Assembly (NCBI GenBank): GCA_030544685.1 | Contig: CP086683.1 | Coordinates: 5,084,001 to 5,148,000, forward strand | Length of the DNA: 64,000 nt | From: Pseudomonas sp. B21_DOA | GTDB lineage: Bacteria; Pseudomonadota; Gammaproteobacteria; Pseudomonadales; Pseudomonadaceae | Direction: 5' to 3' | In this document: positions 28,373 to 39,005 of the stretch, piece after piece | Layout: the number at the start of each line of letters is the position of its first letter | Numbering within the stretch: position 1 is the first letter of the stretch | The notes under the pieces: generated by a model | What the model was told of the DNA's origin: nothing | The model's input: the letters and a program-made list of their open reading frames with translations, nothing else | The model's database searches: none | Made by a program: the position numbers and the translations under genes

Positions 28373-29131
28373 TCAGGATTTGAAACACGTCGCGCTGAGT
28401 TTTTCCAGCACTCGATCGGCCTTCAGCTCTGCCTTGATCAACCCTGCCTGCCAGGTGGCCACGCACGGTTGCAGATCGGCCTCCTGCTCGGCGCGCGCCA
28501 GCCATTGCCAGCAATCGTGCCAGTCGCCCAGTGCGCCTTGCGCGGATTTCAGGCGTTTGTAAGCCGGTTTCGGCAAGCGATCCAGCTCGGGATAGGCTTC
28601 GATGCCATAGCGCACGCGCTTGATCAGCAGGCGCAGACGATGGCGGTCATGGGCGGGATCGTGCAGCGCCGCGTCGAGCTTCTGCCATTGTTTGCCCAAG
28701 CGTTTTTCAATGCGTTTATCCAGATCCTTGAGCAAGCCCTGACGCTGGGACGCGCGCAAAAAGCGTGGAAAAGCGTCAAGAATCATCAGCAGCGAAGCCA
28801 ATTCCGCACTCGCCGCCAGCGCCGGATACGCCTCGGCCATCTGCGCCAGACGCCGCTGCGCAGCCTCAGGTTGGTCATGCTCGAGCAGATACGCCGCCAG
28901 CACTTCGCGATCACGCCACGGCGTGGTCAGCTCGCCCACCGCCGAAGCCGCCGCCTCCAGCTGCTCGACACCCGGCAAGCCGCGCAACGGCCGCAACAGA
29001 CTGCGCAAGCGCCGCACCGTAGTGCGCAAATCATGCAACGCCTCCGGATCAGTACGCGCAGTCAAGCGCGCCTGACAGGCCAGCAGCCGCACATCCAGGC
29101 TCAACACATGAGCCACCAAGCGATCGATCAT
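28373..29131 (-). CDS. CHAD-domain protein
   Basis: A 252-residue all-helical protein of the CHAD family. It has the characteristic conserved histidines and basic residues: ALHDLRTTVRRLRSLLRPLRG near the N-terminus, DRHRLRLLIKRVRYGIEAYPEL, and LKSAQGALGDWHDCWQWL. CHAD domains bind polyphosphate and localise to polyphosphate granules; that role here is inferred from the family. It is a stand-alone gene without a CYTH partner. Confidence 0.9.
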   Translation of the reverse strand: MIDRLVAHVLSLDVRLLACQARLTARTDPEALHDLRTTVRRLRSLLRPLRGLPGVEQLEAAASAVGELTTPWRDREVLAAYLLEHDQPEAAQRRLAQMAEAYPALAASAELASLLMILDAFPRFLRASQRQGLLKDLDKRIEKRLGKQWQKLDAALHDPAHDRHRLRLLIKRVRYGIEAYPELDRLPKPAYKRLKSAQGALGDWHDCWQWLARAEQEADLQPCVATWQAGLIKAELKADRVLEKLSATCFKS

Positions 29132-29150
29132 GGGGGTCTACTCCGTAGAC

Positions 29151-29230
29151 AGCTTCAAGTTGCAAGCTGCAAGCTTCAAGCTGAATGGGGTCGCTTTGAG
29201 CTTGCCGCTTGCAGCTTGAAACTTGCAGCT
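29151..29230. repeat. Inverted repeat of the CTTGCAGCTTGAAG type
   Basis: Two arms of about 24 bases, AGCTTCAAGTTGCAAGCTGC and its imperfect inverse (two mismatches), separated by ~30 bases. This is a different family from the REP doublets. It sits between the lipoprotein and CHAD genes. Confidence 0.8.
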
Positions 29231-29236
29231 GCTTTT

Positions 29237-29515
29237 TTATCTTCCTGCGCGGGATTCGCGAATGTAGAAACGGGCTTTCTCGGCTTTCTTGCTGCAGCCT
29301 TCGAAGCCTTCGAATTGTTGCTGGGTCTTGGCGGCGGTCAGCAGCGACAGCGCTTTGGAATAGCTGACGGTGCCGGCGAAGCCTTCGGCCTTGGCCAGGT
29401 CCAGTTCGTGCCAGGCCGCGTCGAGTTGGCTGCCGCAGCTGTCGCGGTACGCGGTTTTGCCGGCGCAACCGGCCAGAACCAGAGCCATCAACGGTACACA
29501 GATCCAGGCTTTCAT
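29237..29515 (-). CDS. Small lipoprotein of unknown function
   Basis: A 92-residue lipoprotein: MKAWICVPLMALVLAGCAG has a clear lipobox (LAGC), lipidated Cys17. The mature part is helical (LDAAWHELDLAKAEGF, YSKALSLLTAAKTQQQFE) with two further cysteines. GAGG is 8 bases before the ATG; the GTG just before it is less likely. The helical repeats look TPR-like but are too short to call. It is upstream of the CHAD gene in the same direction, with a repeat between them. Confidence 0.8.
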   Translation of the reverse strand: MKAWICVPLMALVLAGCAGKTAYRDSCGSQLDAAWHELDLAKAEGFAGTVSYSKALSLLTAAKTQQQFEGFEGCSKKAEKARFYIRESRAGR

Positions 29516-29729
29516 CACTCACACCTCAAGGTAGGTCAACAGTCGTGCAGGTAAGACGGTCAAGCGGCGAAAAAGTGCCTCGCTGACCGGTCAAACCACG
29601 TGGCGCAGAGCATAGCGCGCAAGCTTGCACCGCGAACGAAAAACGACGTCACCGCTTCGCGCAACGACCTTGGCGATTGAGCCGCTTGGCCGATGCGTGC
29701 ATTGTGCAGGCTTGTCCGGAGGAAGTTTG

Positions 29730-30767
29730 ATGAAAAAGCGTGTCGCACTGGTGCTGGGCTCCGGTGGCGCCCGGGGCTATGCCCATATCGGCGTTATCGA
29801 AGAAATTGAAAAACGCGGCTACGACATCGCCTGCATTGCCGGCTGTTCGATGGGCGCGGTGGTCGGCGGGATCTATGCCGCCGGCAAACTGGATGAGTAC
29901 CGGCGCTGGATCGAAAGCCTTGATTACCTCGACGTGCTGCGCCTGGTCGATGTGAGTTTCCGTCTCGGCGCGATTCGCGGTGAAAAGGTCTTCGGGCAGA
30001 TCCGCAAGATCGTCGGCGAGATCAATATCGAGGACCTGCGCATCCCCTACACCGCCGTCGCCGCCGATCTGACCAACCAGCAGGAAATCTGGTTTCAGGA
30101 AGGCTGCCTGCACCAGGCCATGCGCGCCTCTGCGGCGATTCCCAGCCTGTTTACCCCGGTGATGCAGGGCAACCGCATGCTGGTCGACGGCGGCATTCTC
30201 AATCCGTTGCCGATCGTTCCGGTGGTGTCGAGTCACTGCGATCTGATCATCGCGGTCAACCTCAACGCCACCAACCAGCGGCAGTACAAGTTGCCGGTGA
30301 TCGAGCGGCCAGCAGCGTTTCGTTCGCGCTTCGACAGCCTGATCAACTCCCTGGGTTCGAAGTTGCCATTCCGGCGTAAACAGGCCGAGCAATTGTTGAA
30401 GCTGGAACAGGAAGCCCTGCGCGCCGAGGCGGCGGAGATCAATCCGTGGCTCGAAGGCGTCGAGCCGGAAAGCCAGCAACCGGCCGCCGCCCCGGAACGC
30501 GAGGGTGCACCGAAATCCGCCACCGGTTCGTTCATCATCGATAACGTCGGGCCGGCGTCGTTGCTGGATCTGATCAACCAGAGTTTCGAGGTCATGCAGA
30601 CCTCACTGGCGCAGTACAAGATTGCCGGGTATCCCCCGGATATCCTGATCAACGTGCCGAAGCGGGTGTGCCGGTTTTTCGAGTTCTACAAGGCGCCGGA
30701 ATTGATCGCCCTGGGGCGGGAAATTGCCAGTGATACGCTGGATCGGTATGAGCAGGAGCAGGGTTAA
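29730..30767 (+). CDS. Patatin-like phospholipase (RssA-like)
   Basis: A 345-residue patatin-family serine hydrolase. The oxyanion motif GSGGARGYAH is at residues ~10-19, the nucleophile elbow GCSMGAVVGG follows, and the catalytic aspartate is in VDGGILNPLP. The C-terminal ~130 residues extend beyond the patatin core and hold a Pro/Ala/Glu-rich linker before a conserved tail (YPPDILINVPKRVCRFFEFYKAPELI). No signal peptide, so it is cytoplasmic or membrane-associated. GGAGG precedes the ATG. Substrate unknown. Confidence 0.88.
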   Translation: MKKRVALVLGSGGARGYAHIGVIEEIEKRGYDIACIAGCSMGAVVGGIYAAGKLDEYRRWIESLDYLDVLRLVDVSFRLGAIRGEKVFGQIRKIVGEINIEDLRIPYTAVAADLTNQQEIWFQEGCLHQAMRASAAIPSLFTPVMQGNRMLVDGGILNPLPIVPVVSSHCDLIIAVNLNATNQRQYKLPVIERPAAFRSRFDSLINSLGSKLPFRRKQAEQLLKLEQEALRAEAAEINPWLEGVEPESQQPAAAPEREGAPKSATGSFIIDNVGPASLLDLINQSFEVMQTSLAQYKIAGYPPDILINVPKRVCRFFEFYKAPELIALGREIASDTLDRYEQEQG

Positions 30768-30801
30768 TTACCTGAAGGCTGTGGGTGAATGTTCCGGCCT
30801 C

Positions 30802-30893
30802 ATCGCGGGCAAGCCCGCTCCCACAGGGTTCTCGGGGGAATGAAATCTGGGTGATACATAGCTCACTGTGGGAGCGGGCTTGCCCGCGATGGC
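30802..30893. repeat. REP doublet, copy 6 (outward-facing)
   Basis: CGCGGGCAAGCCCGCTCCCAC and GTGGGAGCGGGCTTGCCCGCG units between the convergent patatin and kdpE genes. Confidence 0.9.
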
Positions 30894-30914
30894 GCCCGAC
30901 CATACAACACAAAA

Positions 30915-31612
30915 CTACAACCCATCAGCACTCAACAACCGATACCCCACCCCCGCCTCAGTCACGATAAACCGTGGCCGGGTCGGGTCATCCGCCAGTT
31001 TCTGGCGCAGATGCCCGACCACGATGCGCAGGTAATGACTGTCCTCGGTGTGCGTCGGCCCCCAGATATCCTTGAGCAATTGCTGCTGGGTGATCACCCG
31101 CCCCGGATGCCGCGCCAGTTGCGCGAGCACGGCGTATTCCTTGCGGGTCAGGGCGACTTCAGCGCCATCGAGCAGCACGCGCCGATAAGCCAGATCCACG
31201 GTCAACGGGCCAAAACTCAGCGCCGCTGGCTGCGCCTCCCCGCTGGTGCCTGACGCAACAAAGCACGAACACGGGCGAGAAATTCCTGGATGCCGAACGG
31301 TTTGGTCACGTAGTCGTTCGCGCCGCCATCCAGCGCTTCGACCTTCTGCCCTTCACTGGCACGCACCGACAACACCAGCACGGGCGTGGTCGCCCACTCG
31401 CGCAACTCGCGCAGCACCTGCTGACCGTCCATATCCGGCAGGCCGAGGTCGAGCACCACCAGGTCCGGTTTGCTCAGCGCGGCTTGCGCCAGGCCTTCGG
31501 CACCGGTGCCGGCCTCGAGCACTTTATAGCCCTGTGAAGCGAGGCTGATGCGCAGGAATTTGCGGATCTGCGGTTCGTCGTCGATGACCAAAATGGTCGC
31601 GGTCTGGCTCAT
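30915..31612 (-). pseudogene. kdpE: KdpE response regulator, frameshifted as sequenced
   Basis: An OmpR-family response regulator of 232 residues after repair. The receiver domain has the phospho-acceptor in LVVLDLGLPDMDG (Asp53), acidic pocket VIDDEPQ, and Lys in TKPFG. The winged helix (LTRKEYAVLAQLARHPGRVI) is in another frame. One extra base in a CCCC run (31238-31241 forward) joins them as APAGEAQPAALSFGPL. It controls kdpFABC under low potassium. Its 3' end meets a REP doublet, and kdpD lies just upstream. Confidence 0.93.
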
Positions 31613-31660
31613 GAATTCACATCAACACAAAAGAGTCGCAAGAGAGTAGCGCAGTCGACT

Positions 31661-34312
31661 TCATGCTTCACCGTCCATGCCCGGCTGCGCCTGCAATGGC
31701 AGGTGCAAGGTGATGCAGGTGCCACGCCCGTCGATGCCGTCAGCCACGGAAATATGCCCACCGTGAGCGCCGACCATGCCCTGACAGATCGCCAGTCCCA
31801 ACCCCGTGCCCTGCCCGCCGCGATCTCCGCGCGCGGCGGTGTAGAACATGTCGAAAATCTTCGCTCGGTCCTCTTCGGGAATCCCCGGGCCTTCATCGCT
31901 GACCGAAAAGAAAATCTGCTGCTCATCGGCGCCGGCACGCAATTGCAGGCGGCCGTGGCTGGGCGAAAAGCGCGCGGCGTTCTCCAGCACGTTGACCAGC
32001 GCCTGTTCGATCAGCGCCGCGTGCACATACAGCAGCGGTAATTCGGCCGGTACTTCGGTGCTGACGTGCAGCGGCGCCAGTACGGCGCGCAGGCGATTGA
32101 GCGAACTGCCGACGATATCGGCCGGCGATACCCAGTCCCGCGCCAGCTTCAAGGCGCCGTGGCCGAGCCGAGTCATGTCGAGCAGGTTCTGGATGTAGCG
32201 GTCGAGGCGTTCGGCCTCATCGCGGGTGCCTTCGAGCAACTCGCGGCGATCCTCCAGCGGGATCGCTTCGCCGAGAGCCAACAGGCTATCGATACTGCCG
32301 CGCATGGCCGTCAGCGGTGTGCGCAAATCGTGGGACACCGAGGCCAGTAAGGCGCTGCGCAATTGTTCGGTTTCGCCGTGCAGACGCGCCGCTTCGAGGT
32401 CATCGGCCAATTGCGCGCGGGCCAGGGCTTGCGCCAACGGCTGGCTCAGCGCAGTGAGCAAACGTCGGCGCTGACCGCTCAAGCTCTGGCCTTCCTTGGC
32501 GCAAACACCAAGCAACGCCAGCGGCCCGTCCTCGACCGACAACGGCCACCACCACCAACGCCCCAGCGGCAAGGTGCCGGTGCCCTTGCCCGCCGGTTGA
32601 TCGTGTTGCCAGGCCCAATCGGCGGCGGCGCGTTCGGCCTCGGTGAATTGCAGCGGTCCGCCGGTTTCGACCTTCCAGCCGCCCTGCCCGTCGCGGTCGA
32701 GCAGGCACAATTGCAAATCGCTCCAGCCTTCGAGGTGTTGCGCAGCGGCGCTGACTACGGCTTGGCGATCGGTCGCGGCGGTGAGTTTGCGCGACAGGTC
32801 GAGCAGTTCGCTGGTTTCTTCCTGGGTGTCGCGCAAGGCCTGCAATTGTCGCCGCTGCCGTGCTGCGAGATTGCCGGTGAGCGCCGCCATCAACAGGAAA
32901 AACAGCAGCGTCAGCACGTCTTCTTCGCGCTGGATGCTGAACGAGAAATTCGGTGGGATGAACAGAAAATCGTAGGTGAGAAACGACAGCGCCGCACAGG
33001 CCAGCGCCGGGCCGAGGCTACTGCGCACCGCCACCAGCAACACCGCCGCGAGAAACACCAGCGAGATGTTCGGCAGCGGCAACACGCTCGACACCGCCCA
33101 GGCCAACGCGCTGGCCAACAACGTCGCCACCAGCGCCAGCGCGTAATCGAACCACACCAGCGTCACTGGATTGCGCGGGCGCGGTTGATGCTGTTCGTGG
33201 TCACTGTCGAGGACGTTGATTTCCAGACCGTGCGCCTGACGCAGCAGGCGCGCCGCCAGGCCTCCGCCGAACAAGCGACGGCGCAAGCGTGGCCGCGACT
33301 GACCGACCAAGAGCAGACTGGCGCGGCGTTCGCCAGCGTGCTGAATCAGGGTTTTCGCCACTTCGCCGGCCCGCAACAGCACCACTTCGCCGCCGAGACG
33401 TTCGGCCAGTTGCTGGGCGCTTTGCAGACGCAAGCGTGATTGCTCATCCCGAGCGCTGCCGTTGTCGACATGCACCAGACTCCACGGCAGATGCCGGCGC
33501 TGGGCGACGCGACTGGCGTGACGCACCAGCCGTTCGGCCTGCGCATCACCATCGACGCCGACCAGCAAACGCCCGCGCACAGCCGGCGCGGCCTGACCGA
33601 GTTGGCGATAGCCTTGGGCGAGATCGTTGTCGACCTGCGCGGCAGCGGTCTGCATTGCCAGTTCACGCAGGGCGGTAAGGTTGGTCTGGGTGAAAAAAGC
33701 GTCGATGGCGGCGCGGGCCTGCTCCGGTACGTAGACCTTGCCTTCGCGCAGACGCTCGAGCAATTCACGCGGCGGCAGGTCGATCAGCAGCAGCTCGAAA
33801 GCTTCCTGCAAGACCCAGTCCGGCAGGGTTTCGCGCACCTGCACGCCGGTGATGCCGCGCACCTGATCGTTGAGGCTCTCCAGGTGCTGGACGTTGACCG
33901 TGGTGAACACGTCGATGCCGGCGGCGAGCAGTTCCTGAATGTCTTGCCAGCGCTTGGCGTGGCGGCTGCCGGGGGCGTTGCTGTGAGCCAGTTCATCGAC
34001 CAGCACAAGCTTCGGCTTGGCCGCGAGCAAGCCGTCGAGGTCCATTTCTTCGAGCAGCACGCCACGGTATTCGCTGCGCACCAACGGTTGCTGCGGCAGG
34101 CCGCCGAGCAAGGCTTCGGTTTCGGCGCGGCCATGGGTTTCGACCACGCCGGCGAGAACCTTCACGCCTTGGCGCAGTTGCGTGTGCGCGGCCTGGAGCA
34201 TGGCGTAGGTCTTGCCGACCCCGGGCGCCGCCCCGAGAAAAACCTTGAGCCGGCCACGGCCAGCGCGGGGCAGGTCTGCTAACAATGCGTCGGCGCGGCC
34301 GGAGTCGCTCAT
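31661..34312 (-). CDS. kdpD: KdpD potassium/osmotic sensor histidine kinase
   Basis: An 883-residue sensor kinase with the full KdpD plan. The N-terminal KdpD domain carries Walker A-like GAAPGVGKTYAM and VETHGRAETEALL, then comes a Usp-like domain (~residues 240-360). Four membrane helices follow (~395-500), then a GAF-like region, the HisKA box SVSHDLRTPLTAMRG (phosphorylated His), and HATPase motifs NVLENAARFS, DEGPGIP and GTGLGLAI. ATG 34312 is chosen; an in-frame GTG at 34354 lies inside the repeat at 34343-34451 and is rejected. Confidence 0.95.
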   Translation of the reverse strand: MSDSGRADALLADLPRAGRGRLKVFLGAAPGVGKTYAMLQAAHTQLRQGVKVLAGVVETHGRAETEALLGGLPQQPLVRSEYRGVLLEEMDLDGLLAAKPKLVLVDELAHSNAPGSRHAKRWQDIQELLAAGIDVFTTVNVQHLESLNDQVRGITGVQVRETLPDWVLQEAFELLLIDLPPRELLERLREGKVYVPEQARAAIDAFFTQTNLTALRELAMQTAAAQVDNDLAQGYRQLGQAAPAVRGRLLVGVDGDAQAERLVRHASRVAQRRHLPWSLVHVDNGSARDEQSRLRLQSAQQLAERLGGEVVLLRAGEVAKTLIQHAGERRASLLLVGQSRPRLRRRLFGGGLAARLLRQAHGLEINVLDSDHEQHQPRPRNPVTLVWFDYALALVATLLASALAWAVSSVLPLPNISLVFLAAVLLVAVRSSLGPALACAALSFLTYDFLFIPPNFSFSIQREEDVLTLLFFLLMAALTGNLAARQRRQLQALRDTQEETSELLDLSRKLTAATDRQAVVSAAAQHLEGWSDLQLCLLDRDGQGGWKVETGGPLQFTEAERAAADWAWQHDQPAGKGTGTLPLGRWWWWPLSVEDGPLALLGVCAKEGQSLSGQRRRLLTALSQPLAQALARAQLADDLEAARLHGETEQLRSALLASVSHDLRTPLTAMRGSIDSLLALGEAIPLEDRRELLEGTRDEAERLDRYIQNLLDMTRLGHGALKLARDWVSPADIVGSSLNRLRAVLAPLHVSTEVPAELPLLYVHAALIEQALVNVLENAARFSPSHGRLQLRAGADEQQIFFSVSDEGPGIPEEDRAKIFDMFYTAARGDRGGQGTGLGLAICQGMVGAHGGHISVADGIDGRGTCITLHLPLQAQPGMDGEA

Positions 34313-34342
34313 GCTGGGGATGCTCTCTTTCTTCTGAGGTTT

Positions 34343-34451
34343 GATCGTTCCCACGCTCTGCGTGGGAATGCAGCCCGGGACGCTCTGCGTCCCATAAAAG
34401 CAGACGCAGAGCGTCTATTGATGCATTCCCACGCAGAGCGTGGGAACGATC
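34343..34451. repeat. Perfect 30-bp inverted repeat between kdpC and kdpD
   Basis: GATCGTTCCCACGCTCTGCG... (34343-34372) and its exact reverse complement (34422-34451) flank related GACGCTCTGCGTC hairpins. It is a different repeat family from the REP doublets, and it fills nearly the whole kdpC-kdpD gap. Confidence 0.92.
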
Positions 34452-34464
34452 GGTATCAACTGAA

Positions 34465-35010
34465 TTACAGGTTTTGCAGTGCCAGGTTCAGCTCCAGCAC
34501 ATTCACCACCGGCGGCCCCACCAGCGGTTGTTCGATGTGCTGGTCGAGCAATTGCTGCAAAGTCGATACCGGCAGGTTGCGCGCCGCCGCGACACGCGCC
34601 AGTTGATAGGCAATTGCCGCCGGTGGCAAGTGCGGATCGAGGCCGCTGGCGGAGGTGGTCAGCAAGGCCAATGGCACCGGCCCCTGCCCAGCGACCTGTT
34701 GTTTTTGCGCGTCTTCGATCACGCGGGTCGCCAGGGCCGGATTGCTTGGCGCGAGGTTGCTGGCGCCGCTGGCGACCGTGGCAAAAGCCCCGGCGGATGG
34801 CCGTGGGTGGAACCAGTTGTCACCGCTGAAATCCTGGGCAATCAGCGACGAGCCGCGGACTTTGCCGTCGGCGTCGTGGATCAGGCTGCCGTTGGCTTGG
34901 TCGGGAAAGGCGACCTGGGCGATGCCGGTGACCGCGAGTGGATAGGCGACGCCGGTGATCAGGGTCATTAGCGCTAACAGGGTCAGGGCCGGGCGTATCA
35001 TTGTGGACAT
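34465..35010 (-). CDS. kdpC: KdpC, potassium-transporting ATPase C subunit
   Basis: A 181-residue single-helix subunit that stabilises the KdpA-KdpB complex. The membrane helix spans [25 protein letters not shown]. Family motifs are [42 protein letters not shown] and [26 protein letters not shown] is 8 bases before ATG 35010. It is separated from kdpB by ~227 bp holding a second repeat, unusual for this operon. Confidence 0.95.
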   Translation of the reverse strand: MSTMIRPALTLLALMTLITGVAYPLAVTGIAQVAFPDQANGSLIHDADGKVRGSSLIAQDFSGDNWFHPRPSAGAFATVASGASNLAPSNPALATRVIEDAQKQQVAGQGPVPLALLTTSASGLDPHLPPAAIAYQLARVAAARNLPVSTLQQLLDQHIEQPLVGPPVVNVLELNLALQNL

Positions 35011-35066
35011 TTCAAGATCCTCGAATTCGTTGGACAAACTTTTGCCGGGTGTCAGGGAGATCTTTT

Positions 35067-35225
35067 CCCCTCACCCCAGCCCTCTCCCCAAGGGGGCGAG
35101 GGAGAAAGGGAGCCGATCTTCATGCTGTTCAAGACCTGAGTTCGGCTCGGAATTTCAGGTCGGCGAACCTCGCACAAACACCTCGGTCAGTCCCCTCTCC
35201 CCCGGGAGAGGGCTAGGGTGAGGGG
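35067..35225. repeat. Inverted repeat of the CCCTCTCCC type between kdpB and kdpC
   Basis: Arms CCCCTCACCCCAGCCCTCTC... (35067-35088) and its inverse (35204-35225, one mismatch) enclose ~115 bases. This third repeat family fills the kdpB-kdpC gap. Confidence 0.88.
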
Positions 35226-35237
35226 CTCTTTTCAGCC

Positions 35238-37293
35238 TCACACCAGATGCAACGCCGTAAGCAGCATGTCGATCACCTTGATCCCCACGAACGGCACGAC
35301 AATCCCGCCGACGCCATAGATCAGCAGATTGCGCCGCAGCAACGCCGCCGCACTCGCCGCCTGCACGCGCACGCCGCGCAATGCCAGTGGAATCAGCACA
35401 ACGATGATCAGCGCGTTGAACACAATGGCTGAGAGAATCGCGCTCTGCGGACTGCTCAGATGCATGATGTTCAGCACGCCCAGCTGCGGGTAAATCGAGG
35501 CGAACAGCGCCGGCAGAATCGCGAAGTATTTGGCGATGTCGTTGGCGATGGAAAAGGTCGTCAGCGCGCCACGGGTCACCAGCAATTCCTTGCCGATCTG
35601 CACCACGTCGAGCAGCTTGGTCGGGTCGCTGTCGAGGTCGACCATGTTCGCCGCTTCGCGTGCCGCTTGCGTGCCATCGTTCATGGCCATGCCGACGTCT
35701 GCCTGGGCCAGCGCCGGGGCGTCGTTGGCGCCGTCGCCGCACATGGCGACCAGGCGACCGTCGTTCTGCTCGTGACGAATCCGCGCGAGTTTCTTCTCCG
35801 GCGTGGCTTCGGCGAGCACATCGTCGACGCCGGCTTCAGCGGCGATCGCAGCAGCGGTCAGCGGGTTGTCGCCGGTGACCATCACCGTGCGAATCCCCAG
35901 TTTGCGCAGCTCGGCAAAACGCTCGCGGATGCCTGGCTTGACCACGTCCTTGAGATGGATCGCGCCAAGCAATTTGCCGTCAGCACAGACCAGCAACGGC
36001 GTGCCACCGCTCTGGGCAATCTTGTCGATTTCCCGCGCCAGCGCCGGGGCCAGATCGCTACGCTGTTGACCGAGAAACGCCAGCAGCGAATCCACCGCGC
36101 CTTTGCGATACACGCGGCCCTGATAATCGACGCCGGACAAGCGGGTTTCCGCGCTGAACGGCACGGCGGTCAGGGTTTCCGGGGCCGGCTCCGGCTGCGG
36201 ATGCAGGCCACGAAGGAACTCGACGATCGACTTGCCCTCAGCGGTTTCATCGGCCAGCGAGGCGAACAGCGCGCCTTCGGCCAGCTCACGGCCGGTCACA
36301 CCCGGCGCGGCATACACCGCGCTGCAACGACGGTTGCCGAAGGTGATGGTGCCGGTCTTGTCGAGCAACAGCACGTGCACGTCACCCGCCGCCTCCACTG
36401 CGCGACCGGACTTGGCGATCACATTCAGGCGCACCAGCCGATCCATCCCGGCGATACCGATGGCCGACAGCAGACCGCCAATGGTGGTCGGGATCAGCGT
36501 GACCAATAACGCCACGAGGAACACCAGCGGCAGGTTGCCATTGGCGAAATGCGCGAACGGTTGCAGGGTGACGACCACCAGCAGAAAAATCAGGGTCAGG
36601 CCGATCAGCAGGATATCCAGCGCCACTTCGTTGGGGTTTTCTGGCGTTTGGCGCCTTCGACCAGGGCGATCATGCGGTCGAGAGTCGATTCACCAGGGTT
36701 GGTGGTGATCTTCACCAGCAGCCAGTCGGACACCAATCGCGTGTTGCCGGTGACGGCCGAGCGGTCGCCGCCGGACTCGCGGATCACCGGCGCCGATTCA
36801 CCGGTGATCGCCGCTTCGTTGACCGCCGCGATACCTTCGATGACTTCGCCGTCACCGGGGATCATTTCCCAGCTTCGACACGCACCACATCGCCCTTGCG
36901 CAGATTGGCAGCCGGCACGATCTTGAAGCTGCCATCGGCTTGGCGGCAGCGGGCGCTGAGGCCTTCGCTGCCGGCCTTGAGGCTGTCGGCGCGAGCCTTG
37001 CCACGACCTTCGGCCAGGGCCTCGGCGAAGTTGGCGAAGAGCACGGTGAACCACAGCCACAGAGCGATTTGCGCGGCGACGAAGGTCGGCACGTCGGCAT
37101 CCGGAAGGAAGCACAGCACAGTGGTGAAAATCGCCGTCAGTTCGACCACCAGCATCACCGGCGAACGCGCCAGTTGTCGTGGGTCGAGCTTGACGAAGGC
37201 TTGCACCAGCGCCGGACGCCACAGGGCCGAGATCGCGGTTTTGGCTTGTTCCGGCGCTTTGACGGCGGCGGGTTTGATTGCAGGCATATTCAT
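35238..37293 (-). pseudogene. kdpB: KdpB, potassium-transporting P-type ATPase, two frameshifts as sequenced
   Basis: The catalytic P-type ATPase subunit, 685 residues after repair. The phosphorylated aspartate lies in [18 protein letters not shown] (ITGESAPVI) and the [14 protein letters not shown] and [18 protein letters not shown] hinge motifs are all present. The sequence breaks at a CCC run (36868-36870) and at a GGGG run (36633-36636), on the forward strand. One extra base at each restores RVEAGEMIPGDG and [15 protein letters not shown]. Such double breakage in a perfectly conserved enzyme argues for sequence error. AAGGA precedes ATG 37293. Confidence 0.94.
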
Positions 37294-37303
37294 GATGGAT
37301 TCC

Positions 37304-38997
37304 TTAGAAGCCCATACTTAAATGTTCGGCGATAGGACCGAGCGCCAGCGTCGGCAAGAACGTCAGGCCGCCCACCAGCAAAATGGTCACGGTCAACAGG
37401 GTCACGAACAGCGGGCCGTGAGTCGGAAAGCTGTTCTGGCCGACCGGTGCGCTTTTCTTCATCGCCAGGCTACCGGCCAGTGCCAGCACTGGGAGGATGT
37501 AGCCGAAGCGGCCGATCAACATGCCCAGGCCGAGCATCAGGTTGTGGAACGGCGTGTTCGCGCTGAGGCCACCGAACGCCGAGCCGTTGTTGGCGCTCGC
37601 CGAGGTGTAGGCGTAGAGCAACTGACTGAAACCGTGCGGGCCGGGGTTGCTGATGGTTGCCGCAGCGCTGGGAATCGTGGCCGCAATGGCGCCGAGCACC
37701 AGCACGCCGACCGGCATCACCAACAAGGTTACGACCAGCAATTGCACCTCACGCGCTTGAAGCTTCTTGCCGAGGTATTCCGGCGTCCGACCGATCATCA
37801 GGCCGGCGAGGAACACCGCGATCAGCACGTTGAGCAACATGCCGTAGAGCCCGGCGCCGACCCCGCCGAAGATCACTTCGCCGACCATCATGTTGACCAG
37901 CGCGACCATGCCGCTCAGCGGGGTGAGGCTATCGTGCATGCCGTTCACCGAGCCGTTCGAAGCCGCCGTGGTAGTCACCGACCACAGCACCGTCGCGGTG
38001 GTACCGAAGCGCGCTTCCTTGCCTTCCAGCGGTGCAGTCTGCTCAACGGCGGCGTTGTTCAGGGTCGGATTCGGCTGATACTCAGCCCACAACGACGTCG
38101 CACCGGCGATCAGGAACAACGCCAACATGCAGGCGATGATCGCGCGGCTCTGACGCAGATCCTTGACGTAGTGGCCGAAGGTGAACACCAGTGCCACCGG
38201 GATCAGGATGATCGAAGCGACTTCGAACAGGTTGCTCCACGCGGTGGGGTTCTCGAACGGATGCGCCGAGTTGACGCCGAAGAAACCGCCACCGTTGGTG
38301 CCCAGTTGTTTGATCGCAATCTGACTGGCGGCCGGGCCGAGCGGGATCACCTGATCGACGCCTTGCAGGGTCACGGCATTTACATACTGGGCGAAGGTTT
38401 GCGGCACGCCCTGCCAGACCAGATACAGCGCCAGCAACAGGCACAGCGGCAGCAGGCCGTAGAGGGTGGCGCGAGTCATGTCGACCCAGAAATTCCCCAG
38501 GGTTTTCGTCGATTTGCGCCCGATGCCACGGCACAACGCGACCAGCACGGCGAGGCCAGTGGCGGCGCTGACGAAGTTCTGCACAGTGAGGCCGACCATC
38601 TGACTCAGATAGCTGAGGGTCGCTTCGCCGCTGTAGGACTGCCAGTTGGTGTTGGTCATGAAACTGACCGCGGTGTTGAACGCTTGGGTCCATTCCTGGC
38701 CCGGCAGGTTTTGCGGGTTTAGCGGCAGGTGATCCTGGAACAGCAGAATCGCAAACAGCAGCAGGAAACCGGCAAGGTTGAACGCCAGCAATGCCAGCGT
38801 GTACTTCTGCCAGCTCTGCTCCGCCTGCGCATCGACCCCGGCAAGACGATAGCAACCGCGCTCGACCGGGCCGAGAATCGGCGTCAGCCAGGTGCGCTGG
38901 CCCTCCATCACCTTGTAATAGAAGCGCCCAAGGAACGGCGCCGGCAGCAAGACCAGCGCAAAAACCCGAGGATCAGCCAATAGTCATAACTGTGCAT
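37304..38997 (-). pseudogene. kdpA: KdpA, potassium-binding subunit, frameshifted as sequenced
   Basis: The 564-residue channel-like subunit that binds potassium, ten membrane helices. Family motifs include NTNWQSYSGEATLSYLSQM, GTNGGGFFGVNSAHPFENP and GRTPEYLGKKLQAREV. Without repair the first 11 residues (MHSYDYWLILG) are cut off: the break is at an A-run (38960-38964 forward), and one more base gives LGFFALVLLPAPFLGR. It begins 8 bp after kdpF. Confidence 0.95.
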
Positions 38998-39005
38998 AGC
39001 CGCTC

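Noticed and set aside
32363..34282. Two long forward open frames
   Set aside because: Both are antisense shadows of kdpD.
34313..34354. GTG start for kdpD giving 14 extra residues
   Set aside because: The GTG sits inside a mobile-type repeat, so it is not a conserved start.
35460..36509. Forward 349-codon open frame
   Set aside because: Antisense of kdpB.
37322..38722. Forward 466-codon open frame
   Set aside because: Antisense to kdpA, His/Gln/Arg-rich composition, no start signal.
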